This document shows, in pieces, positions 1 through 6,763 of a stretch of DNA of 12,579 nt. The notes beneath the pieces were generated by a model that was not told where the DNA came from, did no database searches, and was given only the letters and a program-made list of their open reading frames with translations. Made by a program: the position numbers and the translations under genes. This DNA is from Negativicutes bacterium UBA1444. GTDB lineage: Bacteria; Bacillota; Negativicutes; UBA1444. The stretch is from assembly GCA_002329525.1 (NCBI GenBank), contig DCTI01000072.1, positions 12,118 through 24,696 of the forward strand, read 5' to 3'. Numbering within the stretch: the stretch's first letter is position 1; each line of letters opens with the position of its first letter.

Positions 1-426
1 CCCGAGAAACTGACGGTGTCCGAGCAGCTGGTCTGGCTGAACCAGAGGATTTTCCGCTACATCGACGAGACTTCCTTCGCCGCGGCGATCGCCTTTGAAA
101 TCGATTTTGCGCGGGGACGGCTGTGCTATGCTGCCGCTGGCATTACCGATTTTCTGCTGAATTGGGAACGAATCTCGACACCGGGCCTGTTCCTGGGCAT
201 TGACCGGAAAGAAACGTATGAAACCTCCTACTTGCCGTTTGCGGCGGGAGATACGGTGTGCTTCATGACCGATGGAATCACCGACGTCCTGACGACGGAG
301 GAAAGTTGGGGCAAGGTGACGGCCCGGGATATCTGCGGCCAATTCCGCGACAAGCGGCAGGCGGGTCGGCTGAAAGATGACGCCACCGCCATCCGCATTA
401 CGGCGACGGGCCGACGGAGCTCATAA
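1..426 (+). CDS. SpoIIE/PP2C-family serine phosphatase, 3' part
   Basis: This is the C-terminal part of a PP2C-type protein serine phosphatase of the SpoIIE/RsbU family. The reading frame is open to the first base, so the N-terminus lies outside the window. Visible family marks are the metal-binding stretch MTDGITDV and, near the end, the KDDATAI block; DG and DD aspartates of this kind hold the Mn/Mg ions in the family. Such enzymes dephosphorylate anti-sigma-factor antagonists (STAS proteins) or similar partners, usually under control of an N-terminal sensor or receiver domain that cannot be seen here. A GTG at 16 could be read as a start, but the homology-like sequence continues upstream of it, so I treat the gene as truncated by the window edge. 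It is followed 37 bp later by a small membrane protein on the same strand. Confidence 0.85.
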   Translation, partial: PEKLTVSEQLVWLNQRIFRYIDETSFAAAIAFEIDFARGRLCYAAAGITDFLLNWERISTPGLFLGIDRKETYETSYLPFAAGDTVCFMTDGITDVLTTEESWGKVTARDICGQFRDKRQAGRLKDDATAIRITATGRRSS

Positions 427-463
427 CCTAAGACGAAGCGTTGAGGATATCGGGAGGAACATC

Positions 464-877
464 ATGTGGGTTGTTTATGCACTGCTGTCCGCTTTGTTTG
501 CGGCGCTGACCTCGATTCTGGCCAAGATCGGCATTGAGGGGGTCAACTCGAACCTGGCCACGGCGATCCGCACCGTCGTGGTGCTGCTGATGGCCTGGAG
601 CATCGTGTTTGTGACGGGCACGCACAGCCAGATCGGCGAGATCGGCCGGAAAAGCTGGCTGTTTTTGATCCTGTCGGGCTTCGCCACCGGGTTTTCCTGG
701 TTGTTTTACTTCAAGGCGCTGCAGATGGGCGACGCCTCCAAAGTGGTGCCGATCGACAAGTTCAGCGTGGTGATCAGCATGGTGCTGGCGTTCGTGGTCC
801 TGAAGGAAGCGGCGACGTTCAAGACGATTCTTGGCGGCGTGTTCATCACAATCGGCACGTTGGTGCTGATTTTCTGA
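464..877 (+). CDS. small EamA-family (DMT) membrane transporter
   Basis: A 137-residue, almost wholly hydrophobic protein with about five membrane segments (roughly residues 2-22, 29-52, 65-88, 95-115 and 119-137). The pattern near the end, with a KVVPIDKFSVV stretch and then VVLKE before the last helix, is typical of single-repeat EamA proteins of the drug/metabolite transporter superfamily. These are about half the length of the ten-helix members and are thought to work as dimers. The substrate cannot be read from the sequence. The ATG at 464 is chosen because GGGAGG at 452-457 precedes it at good spacing. An upstream extension in the same frame to 377 would overlap the phosphatase gene and carry a charged, non-membrane start. 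It lies in the run of genes ending with the Crp/Fnr regulator. Confidence 0.8.
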   Translation: MWVVYALLSALFAALTSILAKIGIEGVNSNLATAIRTVVVLLMAWSIVFVTGTHSQIGEIGRKSWLFLILSGFATGFSWLFYFKALQMGDASKVVPIDKFSVVISMVLAFVVLKEAATFKTILGGVFITIGTLVLIF

Positions 878-903
878 CAAACTATCGATGGGGAGGAAGC
901 AAT

Positions 904-1764
904 ATGCGCAACGGGCGGTTTTGGACGATCCTGGGTTTGGCGATGTGTCTGCTGTTCGGAACGGCGGGGGCGGTGCTGGCCGCCGGCGATTTGTCGGCGG
1001 AGCACAACCTGACCTATACGCTGGCGGACGGCGGCTACGGCGATCAGTTCGCCATCACGGCCGAGGGCGGCAAGGTGCAACTGACAGTTCCCTTCATCAG
1101 CGGCGGCTGCATCGCGATCAATGAGCTGAAGATCCTGTCGATCACAGCGGGCGACGACGGCCTGCGCACGGTCAACTTGCTCTGGAACAGCGATCACGGC
1201 GCGCCCTGCAAGGCGGCGATCCCGACGAGGCTGCAAGCTGCCTTCGAACTGAAGGAGGCGGGCCGCTACCGGGTCCGGCTATGGGAAACCCTGACAGTCA
1301 ACAGCAAGCAGTTCCGGCTGACCGGCGAGCGCGAGCTCATGATTGGGGCCGCGACGGCAAACAAGTCGCTGCCGGCGGACGATCCGGCGGCGGTGAAAAC
1401 CGCCTGCCTGGCGGCGACGGTCCGGGCGATCGAACTGGAGATGAAGCGGCCGCAGGCCAAGCCGGAACTGGAGCGGCTGCAGCGGGATTTGGCGGAATAC
1501 CGGGCCAGGACCGCCGACGACTACCCGCTGCCGGAGAAAGTCGTGGAAACGGCCTGGGTCGGGGCGGCGGCCGGCGAGAATGCGATCCTGTATGTGGAAG
1601 GCATGTCGAAGTCGGGACCGTGGTACCACCTGGCCGGCCTGGTTGGCGGCGACTACGGGCAACTGAAGCCGGGCGTGAAGTACGCGGTTTCCTATTACAA
1701 GGTCTATCCGCGGGCCTATTGGCACATGCCCAGCGCTTACGTCTGCGTGGCGGAAGTGAAATAG
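904..1764 (+). CDS. exported protein of unknown function
   Basis: A 286-residue protein with a clear Sec-type signal peptide: basic start (RNGR), hydrophobic core at residues 6-25 and a likely cleavage after Ala26 or Ala27. There is no lipobox with a properly placed cysteine. The mature part begins with a region rich in alternating hydrophobic residues (about 30-150), suggesting a beta fold. A charged helical stretch follows (about 165-205, with many Glu, Arg and Leu), then a Tyr/Gly-rich end. Cysteines occur in SGGC, APCK, TACL and YVCV, so disulfides outside the membrane are possible. I do not recognise the family. The start is supported by GGGGAGG at 890-896. The gene ends 5 bases before the GTG start of the Crp/Fnr regulator, so the two are probably translated from one message. 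Confidence 0.72.
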   Translation: MRNGRFWTILGLAMCLLFGTAGAVLAAGDLSAEHNLTYTLADGGYGDQFAITAEGGKVQLTVPFISGGCIAINELKILSITAGDDGLRTVNLLWNSDHGAPCKAAIPTRLQAAFELKEAGRYRVRLWETLTVNSKQFRLTGERELMIGAATANKSLPADDPAAVKTACLAATVRAIELEMKRPQAKPELERLQRDLAEYRARTADDYPLPEKVVETAWVGAAAGENAILYVEGMSKSGPWYHLAGLVGGDYGQLKPGVKYAVSYYKVYPRAYWHMPSAYVCVAEVK

Positions 1765-1769
1765 CGGCC

Positions 1770-2468
1770 GTGAACGAAAGCGGCGCGGAATTTGCCTATC
1801 TGCGGAAACTGCCGGTATTCGCGGATCTGGAACCCGCCGACCTGGCGGCGATCGGCCGGATTACCGCCGAGCGCCGGGTGGAGCGCAACCGGCTGGTGTT
1901 TGCCGAGGGCGATCCCGGCGAAGGCTTCCATTTCATCCGGAGCGGCAAGGTGAAGGTTTTCAAAAGCTCCGAGGACGGCAAGGAACATATCCTCAACATT
2001 CTGGGCCCGGGTGATGTGTTCGCGGAGGTGCTGCTGTTCAACGAAGCGCCCTATCCGGCGAGCGCGACGGCGATTGAGGACTCCGTGATCGGCGTGATCC
2101 GCAACCGGGACCTGGAGGCGCTGCTCGTCGACTACCCGAAGATCGCGGTGCGGATCATCCGGGTGATGAGCAAGAAACTGCAGTACATCCAGTCCCGGAT
2201 CAAACTGCTCGCCTTGTCGGACAGTCAGGCCAAGGTCGCCCAGGCGCTGGATTATCTGACGGAACGTTACGGCCGCCAGACCGAGCGCGGCTGGGAAGTG
2301 GAACTGGAGATCAACCGGCAGGATCTGGCGAATATGGCCGGCACGACGCGGGAGACGGTGAGCCGGGTGTTTCGGACGCTGAAGGACGACGGCGTGATCG
2401 ACGATGACGAGCGGCGGCTGGTGGTGCGGGACCGGCGGCGGCTGCGGGATTATTTTGAACCCGCTTGA
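1770..2468 (+). CDS. Crp/Fnr-family transcriptional regulator
   Basis: A 232-residue regulator with an N-terminal cyclic-nucleotide-like beta-roll (about residues 10-125), a dimer helix (about 128-160) and a C-terminal winged helix. The HTH is at 181-211 and contains TRETVSR. Arg194, Glu195 and Arg199 match by position the three DNA-reading residues of E. coli CRP. There are no cysteines at all, so it is not an Fnr-type iron-sulfur sensor. In the cassette after GDVFAEV, the Arg-Ser pair that CRP uses to bind cAMP is replaced (YPASA), so cAMP is unlikely to be the ligand; heme/NO sensors such as DNR and HcpR are plausible relatives. The GTG at 1770 sits 5 bases after the previous stop, with GGAAGTGA at 1752-1759. 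A frame extending further upstream lies inside the preceding gene and is discarded. Confidence 0.9.
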   Translation: MNESGAEFAYLRKLPVFADLEPADLAAIGRITAERRVERNRLVFAEGDPGEGFHFIRSGKVKVFKSSEDGKEHILNILGPGDVFAEVLLFNEAPYPASATAIEDSVIGVIRNRDLEALLVDYPKIAVRIIRVMSKKLQYIQSRIKLLALSDSQAKVAQALDYLTERYGRQTERGWEVELEINRQDLANMAGTTRETVSRVFRTLKDDGVIDDDERRLVVRDRRRLRDYFEPA

Positions 2469-2484
2469 ATACGGCGAGGCAAGG

Positions 2485-2520
2485 CAGGATTTTCGATGGT
2501 GGAAATCCTGTTGTTTTTTT
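2485..2520 (+). terminator. intrinsic terminator after the regulator gene
   Basis: A 10-bp stem (2485-2494 with 2501-2510, one G-T pair) closes a 6-base loop and is followed by TTGTTTTTTT at 2511-2520. It starts 16 bases after the stop of the Crp/Fnr gene and would end the upstream operon just before the next control region. Confidence 0.8.
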
Positions 2521-2526
2521 CCGGAA

Positions 2527-2542
2527 TGTGATTTATATCACA
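2527..2542. promoter_or_regulatory. CRP-type operator, perfect palindrome
   Basis: TGTGATTTATATCACA contains the full TGTGA-N6-TCACA consensus of CRP-like regulators with no mismatch. Its centre (2534.5) is 41.5 bases upstream of the start site predicted from the -10 box at 2564-2569, the standard position of a class II activator that touches RNA polymerase at the -35 region. The neighbouring regulator (1770-2468) has the CRP-type recognition residues expected to read this half-site, so it is the first candidate to bind here. HcpR of sulfate reducers uses a similar TTGTGA-type site. The binding itself is inference. Confidence 0.8.
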
Positions 2543-2563
2543 GCATTTCGTCCCGATTTCCAC

Positions 2564-2569
2564 TATGAT
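2564..2569 (+). promoter_or_regulatory. -10 element of the reductase operon promoter
   Basis: TATGAT differs from the sigma-A -10 consensus at one position. The -35 region 17 bases upstream (around 2541-2546) is poor and overlaps the end of the CRP-type palindrome, as expected for an activator-dependent promoter. The start site would be near 2576, leaving a short leader of about 34 bases to the ATG at 2610. Confidence 0.6.
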
Positions 2570-2609
2570 GGGAGCAAGAAAAGAATTTCGATGGACAATG
2601 GAGGAATGA

Positions 2610-3578
2610 ATGATGCTACCTAAAGGAGCCAATCTGCAGAAAATCCGCAACGGCGTCAAGACCTACGCCGTCACCCCCCATCTGCCCGGCGGCTTTGTGA
2701 AGCCGGAAGTGCTGGAGAAATACGCCCAAGTGGCCCGAAAATATCACGGAACCCTGAAACTGACCTCGGCGCAGCGGATCATGATCACCGGGCTGCGGGG
2801 CGAAGATATCGACGCGGTCTGGGCAGAGCTCGGCATGCAGCCGGCGATGGGTTTCGCCAACTGCGTCCGCAGTGTGAAGATCTGCCCCGGCACGGCGTTC
2901 TGCAAACGCGGCAAGCAGGACAGCGTCAAGCTGGGCCTGGAGCTGGACCGCCGCTACATTAAAAAGGAAATGCCGTCACGAATGAAGTTCGGCGTGTCCG
3001 GCTGCCCGAACTCCTGCGCCGAATCGGTGATCAAGGATGTCGGCGTCATCGGCACCGACGCCGGCTGGGACGTTTACGTCGGCGGCAGCGCCGGTTCGCA
3101 TCCCCGCCTGGCGGACAAACTGATCGGCGGCCTGGATTATGACGATACTTTGCGGATCATCGACATCGTGGTCCGCTACTATCAGAAGCACGCGGACATC
3201 GAGCGGGTTGGCCAGTTCATCGACCGGATCGGCTTCGCGAAGTTCCGGCAGGATGTACTGGCGGAGTTCGCAGGCGGCGCCGGCGCCGAAGCGGCGGCAG
3301 CCGCGTCGGTGGCGCCAGCCGAACGCCTGACGGCGATGCCGGCGGCCCTGACGGAAGGAACGCTGGTACTGGGTGATCCGATACGACCGGACAGCGTGGT
3401 TGCCGACATCATCCGCGTTTATCCGCAGACCATTTCCACCTTGCGGGGGTTCGGCATGGGCTGCCTCGGCTGCCCCTCGTCGACGGGCGAGCCGCTCACC
3501 AAGGCGGCGGACATCCACGGAATCGACGTTCACGAACTGGTGACGGCATTAAATCAAGTGGCATTGGGAGGGAAATAA
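2610..3578 (+). CDS. small siroheme sulfite/nitrite reductase fused to DUF1858
   Basis: A 322-residue fusion. Residues 1-220 form a single siroheme-[4Fe-4S] reductase module: a ferredoxin-like half (about 8-75), then the cluster ligands Cys92-x5-Cys98 and Cys132-x3-Cys136, all present. This is the size of the low-molecular-weight assimilatory-type sulfite reductase of Desulfovibrio rather than the two-repeat enzymes of about 500 residues or more. The reaction would be six-electron reduction of sulfite or nitrite; which one cannot be told. An Ala-rich linker (about 222-248) leads to a DUF1858 domain (about 250-318) with GMGCLGCP, Cys285-x2-Cys288, the redox-disulfide domain known from hybrid-cluster-protein neighbourhoods. 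GGAGG at 2600-2604 serves ATG 2610 or the adjacent ATG 2613, which is equally possible. The gene is first in an operon behind a CRP-type operator. Confidence 0.87.
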   Translation: MMLPKGANLQKIRNGVKTYAVTPHLPGGFVKPEVLEKYAQVARKYHGTLKLTSAQRIMITGLRGEDIDAVWAELGMQPAMGFANCVRSVKICPGTAFCKRGKQDSVKLGLELDRRYIKKEMPSRMKFGVSGCPNSCAESVIKDVGVIGTDAGWDVYVGGSAGSHPRLADKLIGGLDYDDTLRIIDIVVRYYQKHADIERVGQFIDRIGFAKFRQDVLAEFAGGAGAEAAAAASVAPAERLTAMPAALTEGTLVLGDPIRPDSVVADIIRVYPQTISTLRGFGMGCLGCPSSTGEPLTKAADIHGIDVHELVTALNQVALGGK

Positions 3579-3579
3579 C

Positions 3580-4188
3580 ATGAGCGCATTCATCGGACCG
3601 ATTCATTACTGGCTGTACAACAAGATCCGGCTGGTCAACGACCGGCAGGATTTCCTGGCGGAAAAAGTCGCCGCGATGTGCGGCGAAACCGCGGAAGAAC
3701 TGCGGGAGCAGGTGGCGCAGTCCTACGGGCGGCCGCTGCCGGACCAGGACCTGGCGGAACTGATCGAGCACGACAACATCCACGGTTGGCTGCAGCGGCA
3801 GATCAATCTGGCCGAGAGCCGCGAAGCGGCGTTCATCAAGGAACTGCTGGATACCTGCGGTGGCGCTGCCGACGACCTCATCGAAAAGGCCTATGCCGAA
3901 CACGGTCAACAGACCGGCGCCGCCGCGGCCCAATCCGGCCGCTACACCCTGGATTCGGCGGCCGGTATCCTGAAAGCCCTGAACGACTACTTCCTGAACG
4001 GCATGCCCTGCGACGCCGGCGACTGCGTGATGGCGATCCATGCGCCGAACTGGCGCCGGACCGGCGTGGACGAGGCGGCGATGGCCAAGTATTACGAGAC
4101 CTGGTTGCGCGGCTTCGTGCAGGGCGCGAATCCCGCGTTCCGCTACCAGGTGGCCGGCGACGCCCACCAGATCATGTCGGCGTTATAA
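3580..4188 (+). CDS. unknown helical protein encoded with the siroheme reductase
   Basis: A 202-residue soluble protein, predicted by eye to be mostly helical, starting one base after the stop of the reductase gene with GGGAGGG at 3566-3572. I do not recognise the family with confidence. Visible points are a hydrophobic aromatic start (IGPIHYWLYNKIR), a His-rich stretch EHDNIHGW near residue 65, and cysteines in AAMCGE, DTCGG and PCDAGDC. It ends with a PAFRYQVAGDAH block that contains another His. The His and Cys residues could hold a metal or heme, and the tight coupling suggests a helper, sensor or electron-transfer partner of the reductase, or a detoxification role controlled by the same operator. 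These roles are inference. It has no membrane segment and no signal peptide. It closes the operon just before a strong terminator. Confidence 0.75.
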   Translation: MSAFIGPIHYWLYNKIRLVNDRQDFLAEKVAAMCGETAEELREQVAQSYGRPLPDQDLAELIEHDNIHGWLQRQINLAESREAAFIKELLDTCGGAADDLIEKAYAEHGQQTGAAAAQSGRYTLDSAAGILKALNDYFLNGMPCDAGDCVMAIHAPNWRRTGVDEAAMAKYYETWLRGFVQGANPAFRYQVAGDAHQIMSAL

Positions 4189-4195
4189 GAAAAGC

Positions 4196-4238
4196 AACAC
4201 TGAGGTCCCGGTGAATGCGCCGGGACCTCAGTGTTTTT
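4196..4238 (+). terminator. strong intrinsic terminator of the reductase operon
   Basis: A perfect 16-bp inverted repeat (4196-4211 with 4220-4235) around an 8-base loop, running into a T tract at 4234-4238. It begins 7 bases after the stop of the 202-residue protein gene. An ATG in the loop (4215) opens a frame into the next gene but is not a plausible start. Confidence 0.92.
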
Positions 4239-4364
4239 GATGGAGCCAAACCAGGAAAAATTTTCTTGGGCAAGGGGGTGGGTTCCTTGCAGGAAACCGG
4301 CGTTGCTTCCGAGAATGAACAGGAAGATGTCCGTAAAAATTCGTTATCAAGAGGTGATCGTAGG

Positions 4365-4742
4365 GTGAGGATCGAAATCGGCGGATTGCAATTCGAACTC
4401 GAACTTTATGACAATGGGGCCGCCAAAGCTCTGGCGGCTGGGCTGCCGCAAAAACTGTCCCTGAGTCGTTGGGGCGGCGAGTATTATGGCAGCCTCGGGA
4501 CGCGTATCCCGGCCAAGGGCGAACACCGCGACCTGTACGAACCGGGCGAAGTGGCGCTATGGCCGCCGGGCAACGCGTTCTGCATCTTTTTCGGGCCCAC
4601 GCCGGCCAGCACCGACGACCGGCCCCGGATGGCCTCGCCGGGTGTGCCGCTGGGCAAGATCCACGGCGACCTTGCCGAGCTTGAAAAACTAGGTGCCGGC
4701 GTTTCGGCAGTCTTGACTAACGGACCGCAGGATTCCCGATGA
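4365..4742 (+). CDS. cyclophilin-like fold protein
   Basis: A 125-residue protein of the bacterial cyclophilin-like family (the TM1367 type, small beta barrels resembling peptidyl-prolyl isomerases). The block GEVALWPPGNAFCIFFGPTP at about residues 62-81 is the family's most recognisable part, followed by the Pro-rich loop and the LGKIHGDL strand. Isomerase activity has not been established for this branch, and its cell role is unknown. The GTG at 4365 is chosen because AAGAGGTGAT, close to the full anti-16S match, lies just upstream at 4349-4358. The same frame runs further upstream, back into the terminator, with no family sequence. The stop overlaps the start of the GGDEF gene by ATGA, so the two are translationally coupled. 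The 126 bases between the terminator and this start show no convincing promoter. Confidence 0.82.
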   Translation: MRIEIGGLQFELELYDNGAAKALAAGLPQKLSLSRWGGEYYGSLGTRIPAKGEHRDLYEPGEVALWPPGNAFCIFFGPTPASTDDRPRMASPGVPLGKIHGDLAELEKLGAGVSAVLTNGPQDSR

Positions 4743-5425
4743 TTGCGACGGCGAAACCCGGCGTGCTTACGCCCATGGAGATGCTGCGGCTGATCCACGA
4801 TCTGCAGACGCAAAACGCGGAACTGCAGCGGTCACGCACGGAACTTGCCGAAACACTGCGGATCAAGGAAGTACTGCTGGAACAGGCCAATGCCTTGCTG
4901 GCGGAATCCCGCCAAACCCAGGAGACTTCGTCGATGCACGACCCGGTAACCGGCCTGATGAAGCATCGTCCTGTCCTGAAGGTTTTGTCCAAACAACTGG
5001 CCCGCTGCAAACGTCACGGCGAGGAACTGGCCGTCGGGCTTTGCGCCATCGATTCTTTCAAGACCCTCAGTCAGGAGTGGAAATATAAAGTCCGCAACGA
5101 AGTGCTGCGATGGCTGGCCCAGACCCTGACCGGCAACCTTCGGGAATATGACAGTGTCGGCCGCACCGGCGGCGACGCCTTTCTATTGATCATGCCGCTG
5201 AAACCGGAAACCGATGCCGGGTCGGTCTGCGAACGCCTCTGCCATCAGGTTGCCGACGGCAAGATTCCAACCAGCCGCGGCGAAGTCTGCATCACCGTCA
5301 GCATCGGCATCGCCTACGCCGCCGCCGGCAGCACGGTCAAAGGATTGCTGGAGGAGGCCGACGTCGCCCTGGACTATGCACTGAAGCAGGGCGGCAACCG
5401 GTCGATCTATTTTGTGAAGGCCTGA
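4739..5425 (+). CDS. degenerate GGDEF-domain protein, probable c-di-GMP receptor
   Basis: A 228-residue protein: a charged, probably coiled-coil N-terminus (about residues 15-62), then a GGDEF domain from about 65 (HDPVTGLMKHR matches the usual DxLTGLxNRR opening) to the C-terminus. The signature reads GGDAF at 144-148, so the second acidic residue needed for catalysis is replaced by Ala. The usual FKxINDxxGH stretch reads FKTLSQEWKYK, losing the substrate and metal contacts. Diguanylate cyclase activity is therefore unlikely. The RxxD inhibitory site, Arg135 to Asp138, five residues before the signature, is intact, so binding of c-di-GMP remains possible, as in known inactive GGDEF receptors. 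There is no membrane segment. It overlaps the cyclophilin-like gene by 4 bp and is followed by a long terminator hairpin. Confidence 0.87.
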   Translation: MIATAKPGVLTPMEMLRLIHDLQTQNAELQRSRTELAETLRIKEVLLEQANALLAESRQTQETSSMHDPVTGLMKHRPVLKVLSKQLARCKRHGEELAVGLCAIDSFKTLSQEWKYKVRNEVLRWLAQTLTGNLREYDSVGRTGGDAFLLIMPLKPETDAGSVCERLCHQVADGKIPTSRGEVCITVSIGIAYAAAGSTVKGLLEEADVALDYALKQGGNRSIYFVKA

Positions 5426-5440
5426 AGGCAAGGCGAAACC

Positions 5441-5489
5441 ATAAAAGGAGGCGGCACGTGTCGTAACAGCACGTGCCGCCTCCTTTTAT
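5441..5489. terminator. bidirectional terminator between convergent genes
   Basis: A perfect 20-bp inverted repeat (5441-5460 with 5470-5489) around a 9-base loop. The outer part is AT-rich (ATAAAA / TTTTAT), so a T-rich run follows the GC stem on either strand. It lies 16 bases after the GGDEF gene and 14 bases beyond the stop of the convergent FAH-family gene, and so can end both transcripts. Confidence 0.92.
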
Positions 5490-5502
5490 CTATGGGGCGG
5501 AA

Positions 5503-6411
5503 TTACTTTTCGATGGTATTGACCAATACGCCGATGTTTTCGATTTCCAACCGCATCTCGTCGCCGGGATTCAGGAATTTCGGCGGGTTAAACCCGACGC
5601 CGACGCCGGCTGGAGTGCCGGTGGCGATGATATCGCCCGGTTCCAGGGTAACCACCGAGGACAGCGTGGCGATCAATGTCGGAATGTCAAATACCATATC
5701 CTTCGTGTTGCCATTCTGGCGGAGTTCTCCATTGATCGCGCACTTGATGAACAAGTCGTGAGGATTGGGGATGGCGCTCTTGTGAACGATGCTGGGCCCC
5801 AGGGGCGCAAAAGTGTCCGGGCCTTTGCCCATGATCCATTGGGAATGCGCTTTTTGCAGGTCGCGGGCGGATACGTCGTTCATGATGGTATAACCGAAAA
5901 CATAATCATAGGCTTCTTCTTTGGCAACCCGGGAAGCTTTCTTGCCAATGACTACTGCCAGTTCCACTTCGTAATCGATCTGGGAGGTCATATGGCTGTG
6001 GTTTTTGACAATCGCGCCCGTTCCCACCACGCAAGTGGGCGGCTTGGAGAAAATGACCGGCACCTTGGGCACGGCGACGCTGGCATCTTTGGTTTTTTCA
6101 AATTCCAGCGCGTGCTCGACGTAGTTTTTGCCGATGCAGAAAATGTTTTTGCGCGGCCGGGGAATCGGCGCCAGGATGCGCACCTCGGCGAGCGCCAATT
6201 TTGGACAGGACGCGTCCAGTTTGGCGATGATTTTTTGAACAATCGCTACCGCCGCGTCGCCTTGATCCAGCAATTCCAGCATGGTGCCCGGCAAGGTTGT
6301 GCTGCCGCAGGTTAATTGTTCGGCCGCCTGCAAAGGAATCACGAATTCTTTGTCTGGCGACAAAACCCCAATTTCGGCTTTTCCATTGACTTCAAATGTT
6401 ACAAAATGCAT
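5503..6411 (-). CDS. fumarylacetoacetate hydrolase (FAH) family protein
   Basis: A 302-residue member of the FAH/MhpD superfamily of Mg-dependent hydrolases, hydratases and decarboxylases acting on 2-oxo or 1,3-dicarbonyl acids. A short N-terminal domain (1-75) precedes the core, which opens with IFCIGKNYVEHALE. The metal ligands are visible as Glu148 and Glu150 in DYEVEL and Asp179 in MNDVSARD, and the KGPDTFAPLGP block (Lys196) and the GDIIATGTPAGVG turn are standard. The substrate cannot be read; close relatives include oxaloacetate-type decarboxylases and acylpyruvate hydrolases. AGGAGGA (minus strand, 6418-6424) supports the ATG at 6409-6411. The gene stands alone, convergent with the GGDEF gene and divergent from the remnant and membrane-protein genes. 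TAAAAT in the minus-strand upstream region could be a -10, without a good -35. Confidence 0.93.
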   Translation of the reverse strand: MHFVTFEVNGKAEIGVLSPDKEFVIPLQAAEQLTCGSTTLPGTMLELLDQGDAAVAIVQKIIAKLDASCPKLALAEVRILAPIPRPRKNIFCIGKNYVEHALEFEKTKDASVAVPKVPVIFSKPPTCVVGTGAIVKNHSHMTSQIDYEVELAVVIGKKASRVAKEEAYDYVFGYTIMNDVSARDLQKAHSQWIMGKGPDTFAPLGPSIVHKSAIPNPHDLFIKCAINGELRQNGNTKDMVFDIPTLIATLSSVVTLEPGDIIATGTPAGVGVGFNPPKFLNPGDEMRLEIENIGVLVNTIEK

Positions 6412-6424
6412 TTTTTATCCTCCT

Positions 6425-6653
6425 GTTTTTTCTATTTTACCAAAGACCGATGACTTTCCTTCTGGATTTATAAAAATTACTGTATTTTTCACGGCGACCC
6501 GCAATGATTTCAAAATGACGCGGGAGTTTGCTGTCAATGAGGCGCGGCGGCAGGACAAACAGAACCCGGCACCGAATACTTGGGGTATTTATAATGCGCG
6601 TCAACCGGTCTGGCCGCAGCGGTTTTCGGCGATGTGAGGAGGTTTCGGCAGTG
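6425..6653. other. divergent intergenic region
   Basis: The space between the FAH-family gene and the next plus-strand material holds no gene I can support. The half next to the FAH gene is AT-rich and should contain its promoter. On the plus strand, TATAAT at 6590-6595 is a perfect -10 hexamer, but nothing like TTGACA lies 16-18 bases before it, so it is only a weak promoter candidate for the downstream remnant and membrane-protein gene. Short frames crossing this stretch show no recognisable protein. Confidence 0.4.
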
Positions 6654-6747
6654 ATGCGTTCCAACAATCTGCCCGAGTGTTTTTGCCATCCGGAAAGTCG
6701 CCGGAAAACCCAGTCTGCTGGGATTGAAATCCTTGGCCGAAACGCTG
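6636..6747 (+). pseudogene. internally deleted remnant of a methyl-accepting sensor gene
   Basis: The two ends of this stretch match the two ends of the intact sensor gene at 10319-11158. Bases 6636-6688, including a GAGGAGG ribosome binding site and an ATG at 6654, align without gaps to 10301-10353 with 38 of 53 identities. The start reads MRSNNLPECFC against MDSNHLLECFC. Bases 6723-6747 align to 11116-11140 with 22 of 25 identities and read LKSLAETL against LKTLAETL. Only about 34 bases lie between the matching ends, where the intact gene has over 700, and the two pieces are in different frames. This is what a large internal deletion of a paralogue leaves behind. The frame from 6654 runs to a TGA at 6765-6767, which overlaps the next gene's ATG. 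Confidence 0.75.
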
Positions 6748-6763
6748 GGCGCCATTTTTCACC

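Noticed and set aside
4215..4364. N-terminal extension of the cyclophilin-like protein to an ATG at 4215
   Set aside because: That ATG is in the loop of the preceding terminator, and the extension lacks family sequence; the GTG at 4365 has an excellent ribosome site.
5473..6315. 280-codon plus-strand frame opposite the FAH-family gene
   Set aside because: It starts inside the terminator hairpin and is a mirror of a gene whose motifs and ribosome site are unmistakable.
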